Shown: in pieces, positions 31,098-39,474 of the stretch | Numbering within the stretch: the stretch's first letter is position 1 | Layout of the letters: each line of letters starts with the position of its first letter | Origin: Bacillota bacterium | Lineage (GTDB): Bacteria; Bacillota; Clostridia; Christensenellales; CAG-138 | Length of the DNA: 45,380 nt | NCBI GenBank assembly: GCA_016286445.1 | Contig: JAEESS010000012.1 | Span: forward strand, 1-45,380 | Reading direction: 5' to 3' | Made by a program: the position numbers and the translations under genes | The notes under the pieces: model-generated | The model's database searches: none | What the model was told of the DNA's origin: nothing | What the model saw: the letters and a program-made list of their open reading frames with translations, nothing else

Positions 31098-34000
31098 TTG
31101 CAGAACAGATGGAGGAAGATCCTTGCGCTGATCCTTTGCCTTGCAATGGTTCTGGCGCTGGCACCCGCGACCGCTTCGGCGGACGATCGCGTACCCAACA
31201 AAGATTCAGCGGCACAAAGCGCCGACGGCGTCGAGCCGATTTCCGACGCGGAAAGCGTGCCGGGCGACAAGATACAGATGCGCCCCGCCGAGAGACCGGG
31301 CGCGGCTTTTCCCGAAAAGGAAGCGGATCCCGGAACAAGCTCGGCGCTTGATGCAAAGCCGGCGGAGGAAAAACCGGAGGAACCGGATTGTGTTGTGACC
31401 GATTCCGAAAAGAAGGATCCCGTTCCTCTCGAAATGTCGCCCAAGAGCGACGTATATGAGAATACCGATATGAAGCTCGGCTGGAACAGCTTTACGGTCA
31501 GTACGGGCGGAGACGTCGTCTATCAGCGGTTCACGGCGCCGGTGTCCGGTACCTATCGGTTCTTTACGTTTGGAGACGACGATACGGTGGGATATCTGCG
31601 CAACGACTACGGAGAGCTTCTCACCTCCGATGACGACGCCGGATACGTTGACAACTTCTGCATCACATACGATCTGACCGAAGGTCGGCTGTATTACATC
31701 GGCTTTAAGTTTTTTAGCAGCGATACTACCGGCACCGCTTACATTATGGCAGAACGTTTCGTAACGGCAGATCTGTGCCGTGAGGGACGCAGCTGGTTCG
31801 ATATCCTCACGGCGGGTGACACGGTTTACAGGACCTTTACGCCGAGTGTTTCGGGAACATACCATATCTATTCCCTGTCCGACGATGATACGTTCGCCTG
31901 GATCGCATATGAAGACGATGTCGTTTTTCAGTACAACGACGACGGCGGATATAACAATCAGTTTGAACTGACGGTTGATCTGAGTGCGGGATCGGCCTAT
32001 CGGATCGGCGTACGCTATTACGATACCGAAACGCAGAACGGCAGCATTCCGGTCATAATCGAGCGGCAGGACGTGCAGACCGAACCGCTTCATCTCGGTA
32101 TCAACTGGCTCAGCGTCAATACCGCCGGCGAAACCGTGTACCGTTCCTTCACGGTGCCGTTTGGCGGTTATTACTGGATTTTTTCCGCGCAGCCGTTTAG
32201 CGGCACGCTTAGCGACACGATCGGAAAAATCGCAGACGACTCTATGAAGGTCTATATGTGCGACGACGACAGCGGGACACAAAGCTGCTTCTTGATGCAA
32301 ATCTCCAATATGAAAGAGGGCGACGTCATCAATATCGGCGCGTCGTTCTACGATCCTACCCTGACGGGCAGTATCCCCGTCATCATCAGCTATCCGTGGG
32401 AAGAATATGACGAATGGGACCTGAAGGTCGGTGACAATACCTACAACGTGGAATGGGCGGGCAGTCTGCCGATCGTCGGCTTTACACCGACCGAGTCCGG
32501 AACGTATCGGATCCGTTCCACCGGGAACAGCGATATCTACGGCGTGCTCTTTGACAGTGAGTTAAGACCGCTCCTGTATCACGATGACGTCTCAGGCTCC
32601 GACGAAAACTTTATGTTCGAGTATGATATGGAAGCCAACGAAACGTACTTCGTCGGCGCATGCTTCTGGGATTGTAACACGACAGGGACCTTCAATGTCA
32701 ACATTAAAAACCTGACAGGGTCCTCGCTGCCCGCGTTTGACGGCACGATCGAATGGAATCCAAGCGATGTGCAGTTCAAAGGCGCAACGCCCTATGTCGT
32801 CTATCACGGCGCTGCGTTCACGCCGCGCTTTACGGTGAAGGACAAGAACGGAGCCGTCGTCAATCCGAGCCATTACACCTATGAGTACCGCGAGAACGTC
32901 AACGCCGGCACCGGCTATGTGATCGTAACATTCAACGATCTGTATGCCGGCAAGGCGCAGGGCTGGTTCAAAATCTATCTGCCTCCGACGTCTGCAACGA
33001 CGGTCGAAAACGTTCAGGACGGCATTCGGATCAAGTGGGAGCCCGTCACCGGCGCAGCAGGCTATGTCGTTTACCGCCGCGCGTGGAGCACTACGACAAA
33101 CGGCTGGACGGACTTCTTGCGCTGGAACAATACGACCGCGCTTTCGTATACGGACACCAGCGTATATGCGGGCACACGCTATCAGTACGGCGTGAAGGCG
33201 TACTTTGCACAGCGTACCGATCCGGTTTCCGGCGCGACGATCGGCGGAAACGTCGGCGACAATTACAACCTCGGCATGGTGGGTCCCTTGAAGACCACCG
33301 TGCGCATCACGACGCGAACGCTTTCAAAGCTCGAAGCCGGCAGCGGCAGGGTCACGGCGTACTGGGATGCGTCGAAGGTCTTTACGGGCTATCAGATCAA
33401 GTACGCCACCAATGCGGCGTTCTCAAAGAACGTCAAATCCGTCTGGATCAGCGACGCAAAGACGGCGTCGAAGGTGATCACCGGGCTCACGAACGGCACG
33501 ACGTATTACTTCTGCGTACGCTCCTATCACGTCTTTGAAGGTACGAAGTATTTCGGTCAATGGTCCAATGCGCTGTCCATCAAGCCCGGCAGCGCGGGAA
33601 CGGTCACACCGAAGAGCTACAGAGCGCTGCTGGTCGGCGAGGTGAACTTCAACTGGGGCGACGGTTCATATGAGACCGCAAAACGCAACGGAGGCGACGT
33701 CGAGCATATGGCGTCGATGCTGAAGTCAGTCAAGGGATCGAACGGAAGCGCGTATACGGTCACGAAAAAGACGAATCTCGGCAAGAGCGGTTTGGAAAAC
33801 GCGATCAAGAACACGTTCTCCGGAACGACCGATCAGGATGTCTCCCTGTTCTTCATTGCAACGCACGGAGACAGCAGCGACGAGGGTCAGCTCGTCCTGA
33901 CGGACGGCTCCAACTGCACGCAGTGGATATCGTTCGGACAGCTTGCCGCCATGCTGTCGAAATACGTCAAGGGCGACGTCATCGTGATCATCGAATCCTG

Positions 34001-34436
34001 CGGCGCAGGCTCCGCGATCTATGCGAACGGTGCAAAAGCGCAGGACTTCGATCCTGAGCTGTTCGCGATACAGGCGGTGCAGGCGTTTGCCGAAGCGGAT
34101 CAGAAGTCGGACGTTGCCAATACGGGTGAGCTGCGAAAGAGCAGATATTATGTGCTTGCCGCGGCAAAGCATCATCAGGACAGCTGGGGACACGAATGGG
34201 AGCCGGCGGGCAACTATTTCACAGACTGGCTGATCGAGGGCATCGGAGACTCCGGTTCCATGCCTGCGGACACGAACAAGGACAATGTTGTCACGCTGAA
34301 CGAGCTCTATAAATACATCGCGAAGTATGATACATATACGTTTTCATACCTTGATTCGGAAGACCATGTGATGACGGCGACGCAGCAGGTGCAGGTCTAT
34401 CCGGTAAACAGCAGTTATAAGCTGTTCAAACGGTAA
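31098..34436 (+). CDS. Secreted multidomain caspase/legumain-like protein
   Basis: A 1112-residue exported protein starting at TTG 31098 (AAAGGGGAG 5 nt upstream). A signal peptide (about 1-29) and an acidic linker precede four repeats of about 95-110 residues, each with (V/I)xTxGDxVY...F, SGTY and DDD/DDxG motifs, like extracellular pre-peptidase C-terminal domains. Then come an immunoglobulin-like module (YEYRENVNAGTGYVIVTFND) and two fibronectin III-like domains. The C-terminal clan CD peptidase domain has the dyad His923 (FFIATHGD) and Cys968 (IIESCGAGS). A calcium-loop-like D-T-N-K-D-N-V segment follows near the end. No cell-wall anchor is visible, so it is probably released or bound through its repeats. 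Target unknown. Confidence 0.88.
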   Translation: MQNRWRKILALILCLAMVLALAPATASADDRVPNKDSAAQSADGVEPISDAESVPGDKIQMRPAERPGAAFPEKEADPGTSSALDAKPAEEKPEEPDCVVTDSEKKDPVPLEMSPKSDVYENTDMKLGWNSFTVSTGGDVVYQRFTAPVSGTYRFFTFGDDDTVGYLRNDYGELLTSDDDAGYVDNFCITYDLTEGRLYYIGFKFFSSDTTGTAYIMAERFVTADLCREGRSWFDILTAGDTVYRTFTPSVSGTYHIYSLSDDDTFAWIAYEDDVVFQYNDDGGYNNQFELTVDLSAGSAYRIGVRYYDTETQNGSIPVIIERQDVQTEPLHLGINWLSVNTAGETVYRSFTVPFGGYYWIFSAQPFSGTLSDTIGKIADDSMKVYMCDDDSGTQSCFLMQISNMKEGDVINIGASFYDPTLTGSIPVIISYPWEEYDEWDLKVGDNTYNVEWAGSLPIVGFTPTESGTYRIRSTGNSDIYGVLFDSELRPLLYHDDVSGSDENFMFEYDMEANETYFVGACFWDCNTTGTFNVNIKNLTGSSLPAFDGTIEWNPSDVQFKGATPYVVYHGAAFTPRFTVKDKNGAVVNPSHYTYEYRENVNAGTGYVIVTFNDLYAGKAQGWFKIYLPPTSATTVENVQDGIRIKWEPVTGAAGYVVYRRAWSTTTNGWTDFLRWNNTTALSYTDTSVYAGTRYQYGVKAYFAQRTDPVSGATIGGNVGDNYNLGMVGPLKTTVRITTRTLSKLEAGSGRVTAYWDASKVFTGYQIKYATNAAFSKNVKSVWISDAKTASKVITGLTNGTTYYFCVRSYHVFEGTKYFGQWSNALSIKPGSAGTVTPKSYRALLVGEVNFNWGDGSYETAKRNGGDVEHMASMLKSVKGSNGSAYTVTKKTNLGKSGLENAIKNTFSGTTDQDVSLFFIATHGDSSDEGQLVLTDGSNCTQWISFGQLAAMLSKYVKGDVIVIIESCGAGSAIYANGAKAQDFDPELFAIQAVQAFAEADQKSDVANTGELRKSRYYVLAAAKHHQDSWGHEWEPAGNYFTDWLIEGIGDSGSMPADTNKDNVVTLNELYKYIAKYDTYTFSYLDSEDHVMTATQQVQVYPVNSSYKLFKR

Positions 34437-34444
34437 TTCAAACA

Positions 34445-34522
34445 GGAAACGGATCGGGGAAAATTTCCCGGTCCGTTTCCAAAAGACCGAAAGCCGGATG
34501 CGGCATGTCCTCCGGCTTTTTA
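34445..34522 (+). terminator. Double hairpin and terminator after the protease gene
   Basis: A first dyad GGAAACGGA/TCCGTTTCC (34445-34480) is followed by AAGCCGGA/TCCGGCTT (34491-34518) with a T-run to 34521. The second is the functional terminator. Confidence 0.85.
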
Positions 34523-34547
34523 TATGCTGTTTTCGGAAAAAGGAGCC

Positions 34548-34576
34548 TTGCTATTTTTCTTAGGATGTGATATCAT
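34548..34576 (+). promoter_or_regulatory. Promoter of the preQ1 riboswitch transcript
   Basis: TTGCTA (34548-34553), a 17-bp spacer and TATCAT (34571-34576), ending about 25 bp before the aptamer. Confidence 0.65.
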
Positions 34577-34601
34577 GCTCTCTGTCCCGTGCGGACAATA
34601 C

Positions 34602-34638
34602 CGGTGTCTCTTGGTAACCACCGTAAAAAAACAAGGAG
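34602..34638 (+). promoter_or_regulatory. preQ1-I riboswitch overlapping the Shine-Dalgarno
   Basis: P1 CGGT (34602-34605) pairs with ACCG (34620-34623). A 12-nt loop follows P1, then CC (34618-34619), which can pair with GG (34635-34636) across the A-rich segment TAAAAAAACAA to form the H-type pseudoknot. Element lengths match the Bacillus subtilis queC aptamer. The paired GG is part of AAGGAG, the ribosome site of the gene at 34650, so preQ1 binding should block translation. The downstream gene encodes a queuosine-precursor transporter, which supports the call strongly. Confidence 0.83.
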
Positions 34639-34649
34639 CATTCTTTCCC

Positions 34650-35369
34650 ATGAAAAAAACCGTTTCCGAATTTCGCGAAATGCTGAAAACCGTTCCCCCG
34701 CTTCTCCTGACGCTGACCGTTCTTTCCATTGTCGGCATGAACCTGCTCGCCAACAAGAGTATCCATACAGGGCTCGACTGGCTTGCGCTCGACTGCGGCA
34801 TCGTCCTCTCCTGGCTGACGTTCCTCACCATGGATATCCTCACGCACTGCTACGGTCCGCGCGCCGCGACGCTGTTTTCGGTCTTTGCGCTTTTGCTGAA
34901 CCTCTTTATGGCGGGGATCTTCTTTCTCGCAAGCCGCATCCCCGGCGTGTGGGGCGAAAGCTTCGTCGAAGGCAGCGAAGCCGTGATCAACACCGCGCTC
35001 GACAACACGTTTTCCGGCACGTGGTTCATCATTCTCGGCAGCTCGGTCGCGTTCATCTCGTCCTCGTTCGTCAACAATTTCTTAAACTACGGCATCGGCA
35101 AACTGCTCAAAAAGAGAGAGGGCTTCGGCCGGTTCGCGCTGCGCTCGTATGTGTCCACGTTTGTCGGACAGTTCGTCGACAACCTCGTCTTTGCGCTGCT
35201 CGTGAGCCGGATCTTTTTCGGCTGGACCACGCTGCAGTGCTTTACCTGCGCGCTCACCGGCGCCGTGTGCGAGCTGCTCTTTGAGGTCGTGTTCTCGCCG
35301 TTCGGCTACCGCATCGCAAAGCGGATCACGGATCTCCGGGTCCCGGTCCCGGAAGGAGCGGCGGCATGA
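34650..35369 (+). CDS. VUT/YhhQ family queuosine precursor transporter
   Basis: A 239-residue integral membrane protein of the VUT (YhhQ/DUF165) family, which imports preQ0/preQ1 for queuosine synthesis. There are about six transmembrane segments. Family blocks are SIVGMNLLANKSI, a W-L-T-F-L-T-M-D-I-L-T-H-C-Y-G stretch and RSYVSTFVGQFVDNLVFALL. The ATG at 34650 is 11 nt after AAGGAG, a slightly long spacing consistent with the overlapping preQ1 riboswitch. It ends in an ATGA overlap with the SDR gene. The riboswitch in front and the family agree on the substrate class; no queuosine synthesis genes are in the window, so the cell may rely on uptake. Confidence 0.9.
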   Translation: MKKTVSEFREMLKTVPPLLLTLTVLSIVGMNLLANKSIHTGLDWLALDCGIVLSWLTFLTMDILTHCYGPRAATLFSVFALLLNLFMAGIFFLASRIPGVWGESFVEGSEAVINTALDNTFSGTWFIILGSSVAFISSSFVNNFLNYGIGKLLKKREGFGRFALRSYVSTFVGQFVDNLVFALLVSRIFFGWTTLQCFTCALTGAVCELLFEVVFSPFGYRIAKRITDLRVPVPEGAAA

Positions 35370-36013
35370 ACGTACTCGTCACCGGCACGTCCCGCGGCAT
35401 CGGCAAAGCGATCGCCGCGCGGTTTCTCGAAGAAGGTCACACGGTCTTCGGCGTGGACGTCTGCCCCGCCGCGATCGAACATCCGTACTATACGCATTTT
35501 GAGCGCGACATCCGCGACGAGCGTCCGCTCGACGTCCCCGCGCCGGAGATCCTCATCAACAACGCCGGCACGCTCGAAGAAGCCGATGCGATCGGTGTGA
35601 ACCTTACCGGCACGATCCGCTTTACCGAGCGGTTTTTGGATTCGTCCGCGCTCAAATCCATTCTGTTCATCGCGTCGGCGTCGGCGCGGAACGGCGCGGA
35701 GTTTCCGTACTACGTCGCAAGCAAAGCCGGGATCGTGGGCTACATGAAATACCTTGCGAATGCGCTCGGCAGGCGCGGGATCACGGTAAACAGCATCTCC
35801 CCCGGCGGCGTGATCACGCCTGCGAACGCGCATATCCTCGAAAGTGAAGCGCTGTATACAGCGGTCAAAGCCGAAACGCTGCTCAAAAAATGGGCGGATC
35901 CGGACGAGATCGCGGCTTTGGCGTACACGCTGACGGTCGATAACCGCTCGATCACCGGCGAGGACGTCCTTGTCGACAACGGCGAGATGCTGAAGTCGAA
36001 TTTCATCTGGTGA
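35366..36013 (+). CDS. Short-chain dehydrogenase/reductase
   Basis: A 215-residue cytoplasmic NAD(P)-dependent oxidoreductase. It starts MNVLVTGTSRGIGKAIAARF with the TGxxxGIG cofactor loop, then ILINNAGTLEEA (NNAG), IASASARNG with the catalytic serine region, and YYVASKAGIVG with YxxxK. SPGGVITP follows as expected. It is somewhat short for a classical SDR (about 250), mainly through a trimmed region after the cofactor strand. Substrate unknown. It overlaps the transporter by 4 bp and so falls under the preQ1 riboswitch transcript, although the link to queuosine is not obvious. Confidence 0.9.
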   Translation: MNVLVTGTSRGIGKAIAARFLEEGHTVFGVDVCPAAIEHPYYTHFERDIRDERPLDVPAPEILINNAGTLEEADAIGVNLTGTIRFTERFLDSSALKSILFIASASARNGAEFPYYVASKAGIVGYMKYLANALGRRGITVNSISPGGVITPANAHILESEALYTAVKAETLLKKWADPDEIAALAYTLTVDNRSITGEDVLVDNGEMLKSNFIW

Positions 36014-36018
36014 GTATG

Positions 36019-36090
36019 ACGCGAAGCGCCATTCATGCCGTCGGAACGCGAATTGTGCAAAGCACATGAATTGCGCCTTGCGGCGCATAA
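36019..36090 (+). repeat. ATGAATT-type hairpin units
   Basis: Units of the family seen at 7970-8050: GTGC-AAA-GCAC (36055-36065), ATGAATT (36066-36072) and GCGCC-TTGC-GGCGC (36073-36086), with a partial GCG-AA-CGC unit near 36020. They fill the 93-bp gap in front of the PPC-domain gene, ending just before its ribosome site. Confidence 0.7.
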
Positions 36091-36106
36091 GGAACAGGAG
36101 AAAAAC

Positions 36107-36526
36107 ATGGATTACAGAAGATTCAACGACACGATCCTGCTTCGGATCGATCGCGGCGAGGAGATCATCGAAACGGTGAAGAAGGTCGCGGAAACGGAAC
36201 ACATCCGGCTTGCGAGCGTCGAAGCGCTCGGCGCGACGGACGATTTTACCGTCGGCGTATACGATACCGCGGCAAAGAAGTACGATTCAAAAACCTTCAC
36301 CGGTCCGCACGAGATCGTTTCTCTGACGGGCACGATCACCGAAAAGGACGGCGCGTTCTATCAGCATCTTCACATGAGCGCGGGCAACAAAGCCTGCGAG
36401 GTGTTCGGCGGGCATCTGAACCGCGCGAAGGTCTCCGTGACCTGCGAGATGGTGATCCGCATCCTTTCCGGCGCGGTCGACCGCAGCCCGGACCCGGAGA
36501 CCGGCGTCAATCTCCTGCGGTTTTAA
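36107..36526 (+). CDS. PPC/DUF296 domain protein
   Basis: A 139-residue protein of the PPC (plants and prokaryotes conserved, DUF296) fold, a trimeric domain found alone in bacteria and as DNA-binding AT-hook partner in plants. It starts MDYRRFNDTILLRIDRGEEI, typical of the family. It continues with ASVEALGATDDFTVGVYD and the ligand-pocket segment FYQHLHMSAGNKACEVFGGH, which holds the conserved H-x-H and G-G-H metal-ligand residues. ATG at 36107 with GGAG 6 nt upstream; the longer frame from 36035 crosses the hairpin repeat. Function unknown; DNA binding is not established for bacterial members. Confidence 0.88.
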   Translation: MDYRRFNDTILLRIDRGEEIIETVKKVAETEHIRLASVEALGATDDFTVGVYDTAAKKYDSKTFTGPHEIVSLTGTITEKDGAFYQHLHMSAGNKACEVFGGHLNRAKVSVTCEMVIRILSGAVDRSPDPETGVNLLRF

Positions 36527-36535
36527 GCGCAGCAA

Positions 36536-36566
36536 AAAACGGACCTGTACGGCAGGTCCGTTTTGT
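36536..36566. terminator. Bidirectional terminator
   Basis: ACGGACCTG (36539-36547) pairs with CAGGTCCGT (36553-36561), with A residues before and T residues after. It serves the PPC gene and the convergent LRR lipoprotein gene. Confidence 0.9.
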
Positions 36567-36581
36567 CTTTTGGGTATACGG

Positions 36582-37736
36582 TTATTGGATGTCTTCCCAG
36601 TAAAGGAGCTTGATATCCGGACGGATTTCCCAAATCATGGCCTCGACTGCGTTCTCGATGTCCTTGTCTTGCTTGGAAATAACGATCTCGCGCAGCGTCT
36701 TACAGTTGGCAATGTCGTAATAGTCGTAGAAATCGATATACTCCGTGTTGCAGATCCGGAGCGTCTCCAGCCGTTTGAAATCACCGACCCAGATATAATT
36801 GTCGATCGGGCAGTAGCTGACGTCGAGGACCTTCAGATTCGGAAGCGAGGAAAGCGATTCGATCCCCTTGAGCTTTCTGTTTCCGCCGAGATGCAGTATC
36901 TCAAGCGAGGTGATCTTTGAAAGCACCGATGCGTCGCGAAGCGAGGTGTTGCAGTACAGAAACAGTTCTTCAAGTTTCAGTCCGGTGAGCCAGCGGAGTT
37001 CTCTGTCGGTCAGATCGTTCCACGCGAGGTTCAGCGATCTCAGCCCGGTCAGTTTAGACACCGCTTCGATGTCTCTGATCTTGTTATACGTCAGCGAAAG
37101 CGTGCGAAGGTTCTTCAGCGACGCGACCCAGTCGATGTTGACGAGCGGGATCCCCGGATCCTTTTCGTGCGTCGTCGATGAGATCGTAAGATGCTTCAGC
37201 TTCGTCAGCTCTCCGATCCGGCTGTAATCACCCATGCAGCAGTAGCACAGTGTGAGATCGGTCAGGTTCGGGCACAGCCGTACCAACAGATCCATTTCTT
37301 CCGGCGTGATGCGGATGATGGCGTTCTTTGCGCCCCTTACGTCCAGCGCGGTCTGTCCCGCCATGACCTCCACACCGCCGAATAGGAAAGTCGACGGAAG
37401 CGGCTCCTCCTCGGGCTCCTCCGGTTCTTCGGGTTCTTCGGGTTCTTCGGGCTCCTCGGGTTCTTCCGGTTCTTCGGGCTCCTCCGGTTCTACCGGCTCG
37501 ATCGGCTCCTTCGGCTCAACCGGCCACGCGGGTTCTACGGGCTCGTCCGCCTTTCCATGGATACCCTGCGTCTCCTGTACCGGCGTTTCGTCTTCCTTGA
37601 CCGTGGGGATGGAGTCCCCCGACGGAATCAAACTCTGGCAGCTTTTCAGATCCGGGATCAACGTGCACCCGGACAGCAGCGTAACAACGAATGCTGCAAG
37701 CAGGATCGCCGCAATCGGTCTGATCAAGCGCTTCAT
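36582..37736 (-). CDS. Leucine-rich-repeat lipoprotein with (PEE)n spacer
   Basis: A 384-residue surface lipoprotein. The signal sequence ends at a good lipobox, LLSGC (Cys24). Residues 65-112 are a Pro/Glu-rich spacer, mostly PEE triplets. The C-terminal part is a leucine-rich repeat domain of about eight units of 20-24 residues: LTDLTLCYCCMGDYSRIGEL, LKHLTIS, LRTLSLTYNKIRDIEAVSKL and LRSLNLAWNDLTDRELRWL. LRR domains bind proteins; the partner is unknown. AAGGAG precedes the ATG. It is monocistronic and divergent from the GPH transporter gene. Confidence 0.9.
   Translation of the reverse strand: MKRLIRPIAAILLAAFVVTLLSGCTLIPDLKSCQSLIPSGDSIPTVKEDETPVQETQGIHGKADEPVEPAWPVEPKEPIEPVEPEEPEEPEEPEEPEEPEEPEEPEEPEEEPLPSTFLFGGVEVMAGQTALDVRGAKNAIIRITPEEMDLLVRLCPNLTDLTLCYCCMGDYSRIGELTKLKHLTISSTTHEKDPGIPLVNIDWVASLKNLRTLSLTYNKIRDIEAVSKLTGLRSLNLAWNDLTDRELRWLTGLKLEELFLYCNTSLRDASVLSKITSLEILHLGGNRKLKGIESLSSLPNLKVLDVSYCPIDNYIWVGDFKRLETLRICNTEYIDFYDYYDIANCKTLREIVISKQDKDIENAVEAMIWEIRPDIKLLYWEDIQ
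37402..37493 (-). repeat. In-frame Pro-Glu-Glu coding repeat
   Basis: About ten 9-bp units coding PEE with alternate codons (TCC/TTC on the plus strand), forming the spacer between the lipid anchor and the LRR domain. Confidence 0.85.
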
Positions 37737-37773
37737 AACAGTCTCCTTCTTTTGATTTCGGTTTTCTTTTAAT

Positions 37774-37803
37774 AGTATTGCATAATGATCTTCGATCTGT
37801 CAA
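37774..37803 (-). promoter_or_regulatory. Promoter of the LRR lipoprotein gene
   Basis: On the minus strand TTGACA (37798-37803), an 18-bp spacer and AATACT (37774-37779) preceded by TGC. Predicted leader about 30 nt. Confidence 0.6.
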
Positions 37804-37884
37804 TAGACGTTTTTCGTTTTTTCGGCACGTCGTCCGGCGCTGATCCGCATTATTATTCCGGTCCGTTTCCACGCGCCGCAGGCG

Positions 37885-37913
37885 TTGCATTTCCGGCGCG
37901 GCGATGCTATACT
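37885..37913 (+). promoter_or_regulatory. Sigma-A promoter of the GPH transporter gene
   Basis: TTGCAT (37885-37890), a 17-bp spacer and TATACT (37908-37913). Both hexamers and spacing equal those at 10410-10438. The spacer includes GC-rich sequence. Confidence 0.75.
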
Positions 37914-37946
37914 GAAACCGGCAAACGACGCCTTCGGGAGGGACAC

Positions 37947-39428
37947 ATGGAACAGAGAGAGTATATCGCCCGCACCAGCGGGCTGAAGTTCAAGGATTAT
38001 CTGGGGTACGGACTGATCGACACGGCGGGGTGTCTCATTTTCAGCCTTGTTACGACACTGCTGCAGAAATACTATACCGACATTCTGCATCTGAGTCCGC
38101 TTTTTATCATGCTGATGTTCATCGGCGCGCGCATCTGGGACGCGATCAATGATCCGATCATGGGCCGCATCGCCGACACCAGCAAGCCCAAAGCATCCGG
38201 ACGCTACCGTCCTTGGGTGCTGTACGCGGCGATCCCGCTGGCGGTCTGCGGCGTGCTGATGTTCGTGAAGCTGCCCGGCATGGGCGAACCGCAGAGCATG
38301 CTCTTTACCTGCATCTTCGCGACCGTGACCTACGTCCTGTTCGGCATGGCGTACACGATGCTGCAGATCCCGTACGGCTCGCTGGCGTCCGTCGTCACGA
38401 CCGACGACAAGGAGCGCAACAAGCTCTCGGTGTTCCGATCGATCGGCGCGGCGATCGGCTCGATCCCCGTGCTTCTGATCGCGAGCTTTGCCTACGCAAA
38501 GCGCACCGACGCGTCCGGCGTGATCGTGATCGGCGAAAACGGCAAGGCGATCACCGACATGCAGTACAAGCCCGTCATCATTGGCGTGGTCGTTATGGCG
38601 GTCGTGTCCGCGGCGCTTTTGATCCTTGCCTACACGATGAACCGCGAGCGCGTCAAGACAAAGCCGCAGCCGAAGGAGCCGGGCGCGACGAAAAAGGCGA
38701 TCGCGCTGCTGTTCAAAAACCGCGCGTTTGTGGCGATCAGCCTCGTTTCCATGCTGCTGCTTTCCGGACAGATGTTCACGCAGAGCTTCTATACCTACCT
38801 CTTTGACGATTACTTCCACGCGAACTGGATGAACCTCGCGACGCAGGCGTGCACCTATTCGCCGATGCTGATCTTTATGTTCTTCCTGCCGAAGATGGCA
38901 AGAAAGATCGGCAAAAAGGAGGTCACCGCCGTCGGTCTTACGCTCGCCGCGGCTTCCAATCTCATCCTGTTCTTCCTGCGCGGGATGGAACCCGGAAAGC
39001 TCATGTGGATCTTCCTTGCGCTGAACTTTGTAAGCGGCTGCGGGCTCACGACGCTCGTGATGCAGCTGTGGGCGATGGTGACCGATTCGACCGACGACAT
39101 CGAGGTCAAGACCGGCTCCCGCGACACCGGCACCGCGTATTCGGTATTCAATTTCTTCCGCAAGCTCGGACAGGTGCTCTCCGCGATCTGCGTCAACGGC
39201 GCGCTTCTGGGCATGCACTACCGCTATGAAAAAGGCGCGGTACAGACGCCGGAGAACCTCAAGGTCATGTACGACCTCGCGACGCTGATCCCCGCCGTGC
39301 TGTTCGGGATCATGGCGGTGTTGCTGTTCGTCGTTTACCCGCTCAGTAAGCGCCGCGTTTCGGAGCTGCAGGAGCAAAAGGATCGGAACCTCAAAGAATC
39401 CTACGAGCAGAACATCATTGATATCTGA
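37947..39428 (+). CDS. Glycoside-pentoside-hexuronide (GPH) family sugar transporter
   Basis: A 493-residue cation:sugar symporter of the GPH family (MFS-like, 12 transmembrane segments). The start of the true protein is MEQREYIARTSGLKFKDYLG. The GPH block ARIWDAINDPIMGRIADTSK, then KASGRYRPWVLYA, DDKERNKLSVFRSIGA and NFFRKLGQVLSAI, are diagnostic. GGGAGG lies 5 nt before the ATG at 37947. It stands alone next to a convergent GH31 and esterase operon, so the oligosaccharide taken in may be processed by those enzymes. The exact sugar cannot be inferred. Confidence 0.93.
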   Translation: MEQREYIARTSGLKFKDYLGYGLIDTAGCLIFSLVTTLLQKYYTDILHLSPLFIMLMFIGARIWDAINDPIMGRIADTSKPKASGRYRPWVLYAAIPLAVCGVLMFVKLPGMGEPQSMLFTCIFATVTYVLFGMAYTMLQIPYGSLASVVTTDDKERNKLSVFRSIGAAIGSIPVLLIASFAYAKRTDASGVIVIGENGKAITDMQYKPVIIGVVVMAVVSAALLILAYTMNRERVKTKPQPKEPGATKKAIALLFKNRAFVAISLVSMLLLSGQMFTQSFYTYLFDDYFHANWMNLATQACTYSPMLIFMFFLPKMARKIGKKEVTAVGLTLAAASNLILFFLRGMEPGKLMWIFLALNFVSGCGLTTLVMQLWAMVTDSTDDIEVKTGSRDTGTAYSVFNFFRKLGQVLSAICVNGALLGMHYRYEKGAVQTPENLKVMYDLATLIPAVLFGIMAVLLFVVYPLSKRRVSELQEQKDRNLKESYEQNIIDI

Positions 39429-39442
39429 GCTGGAAAGCATTG

Positions 39443-39474
39443 CGCCCGACCGGAGAACCGATCGGGCGTTTTCT
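39443..39474. terminator. Terminator between the convergent GPH transporter and GH31 genes
   Basis: CGCCCGA (39443-39449) pairs with TCGGGCG (39462-39468), with a short internal CGG/CCG helix, then TTTTCTT. It serves the transporter gene; the minus-strand side lacks a U-tract. Confidence 0.8.

Noticed and set aside
37800-39440. 546-codon minus-strand frame opposite the GPH transporter
   Set aside because: Composition is typical of an antisense shadow and the plus-strand gene has clear family motifs.
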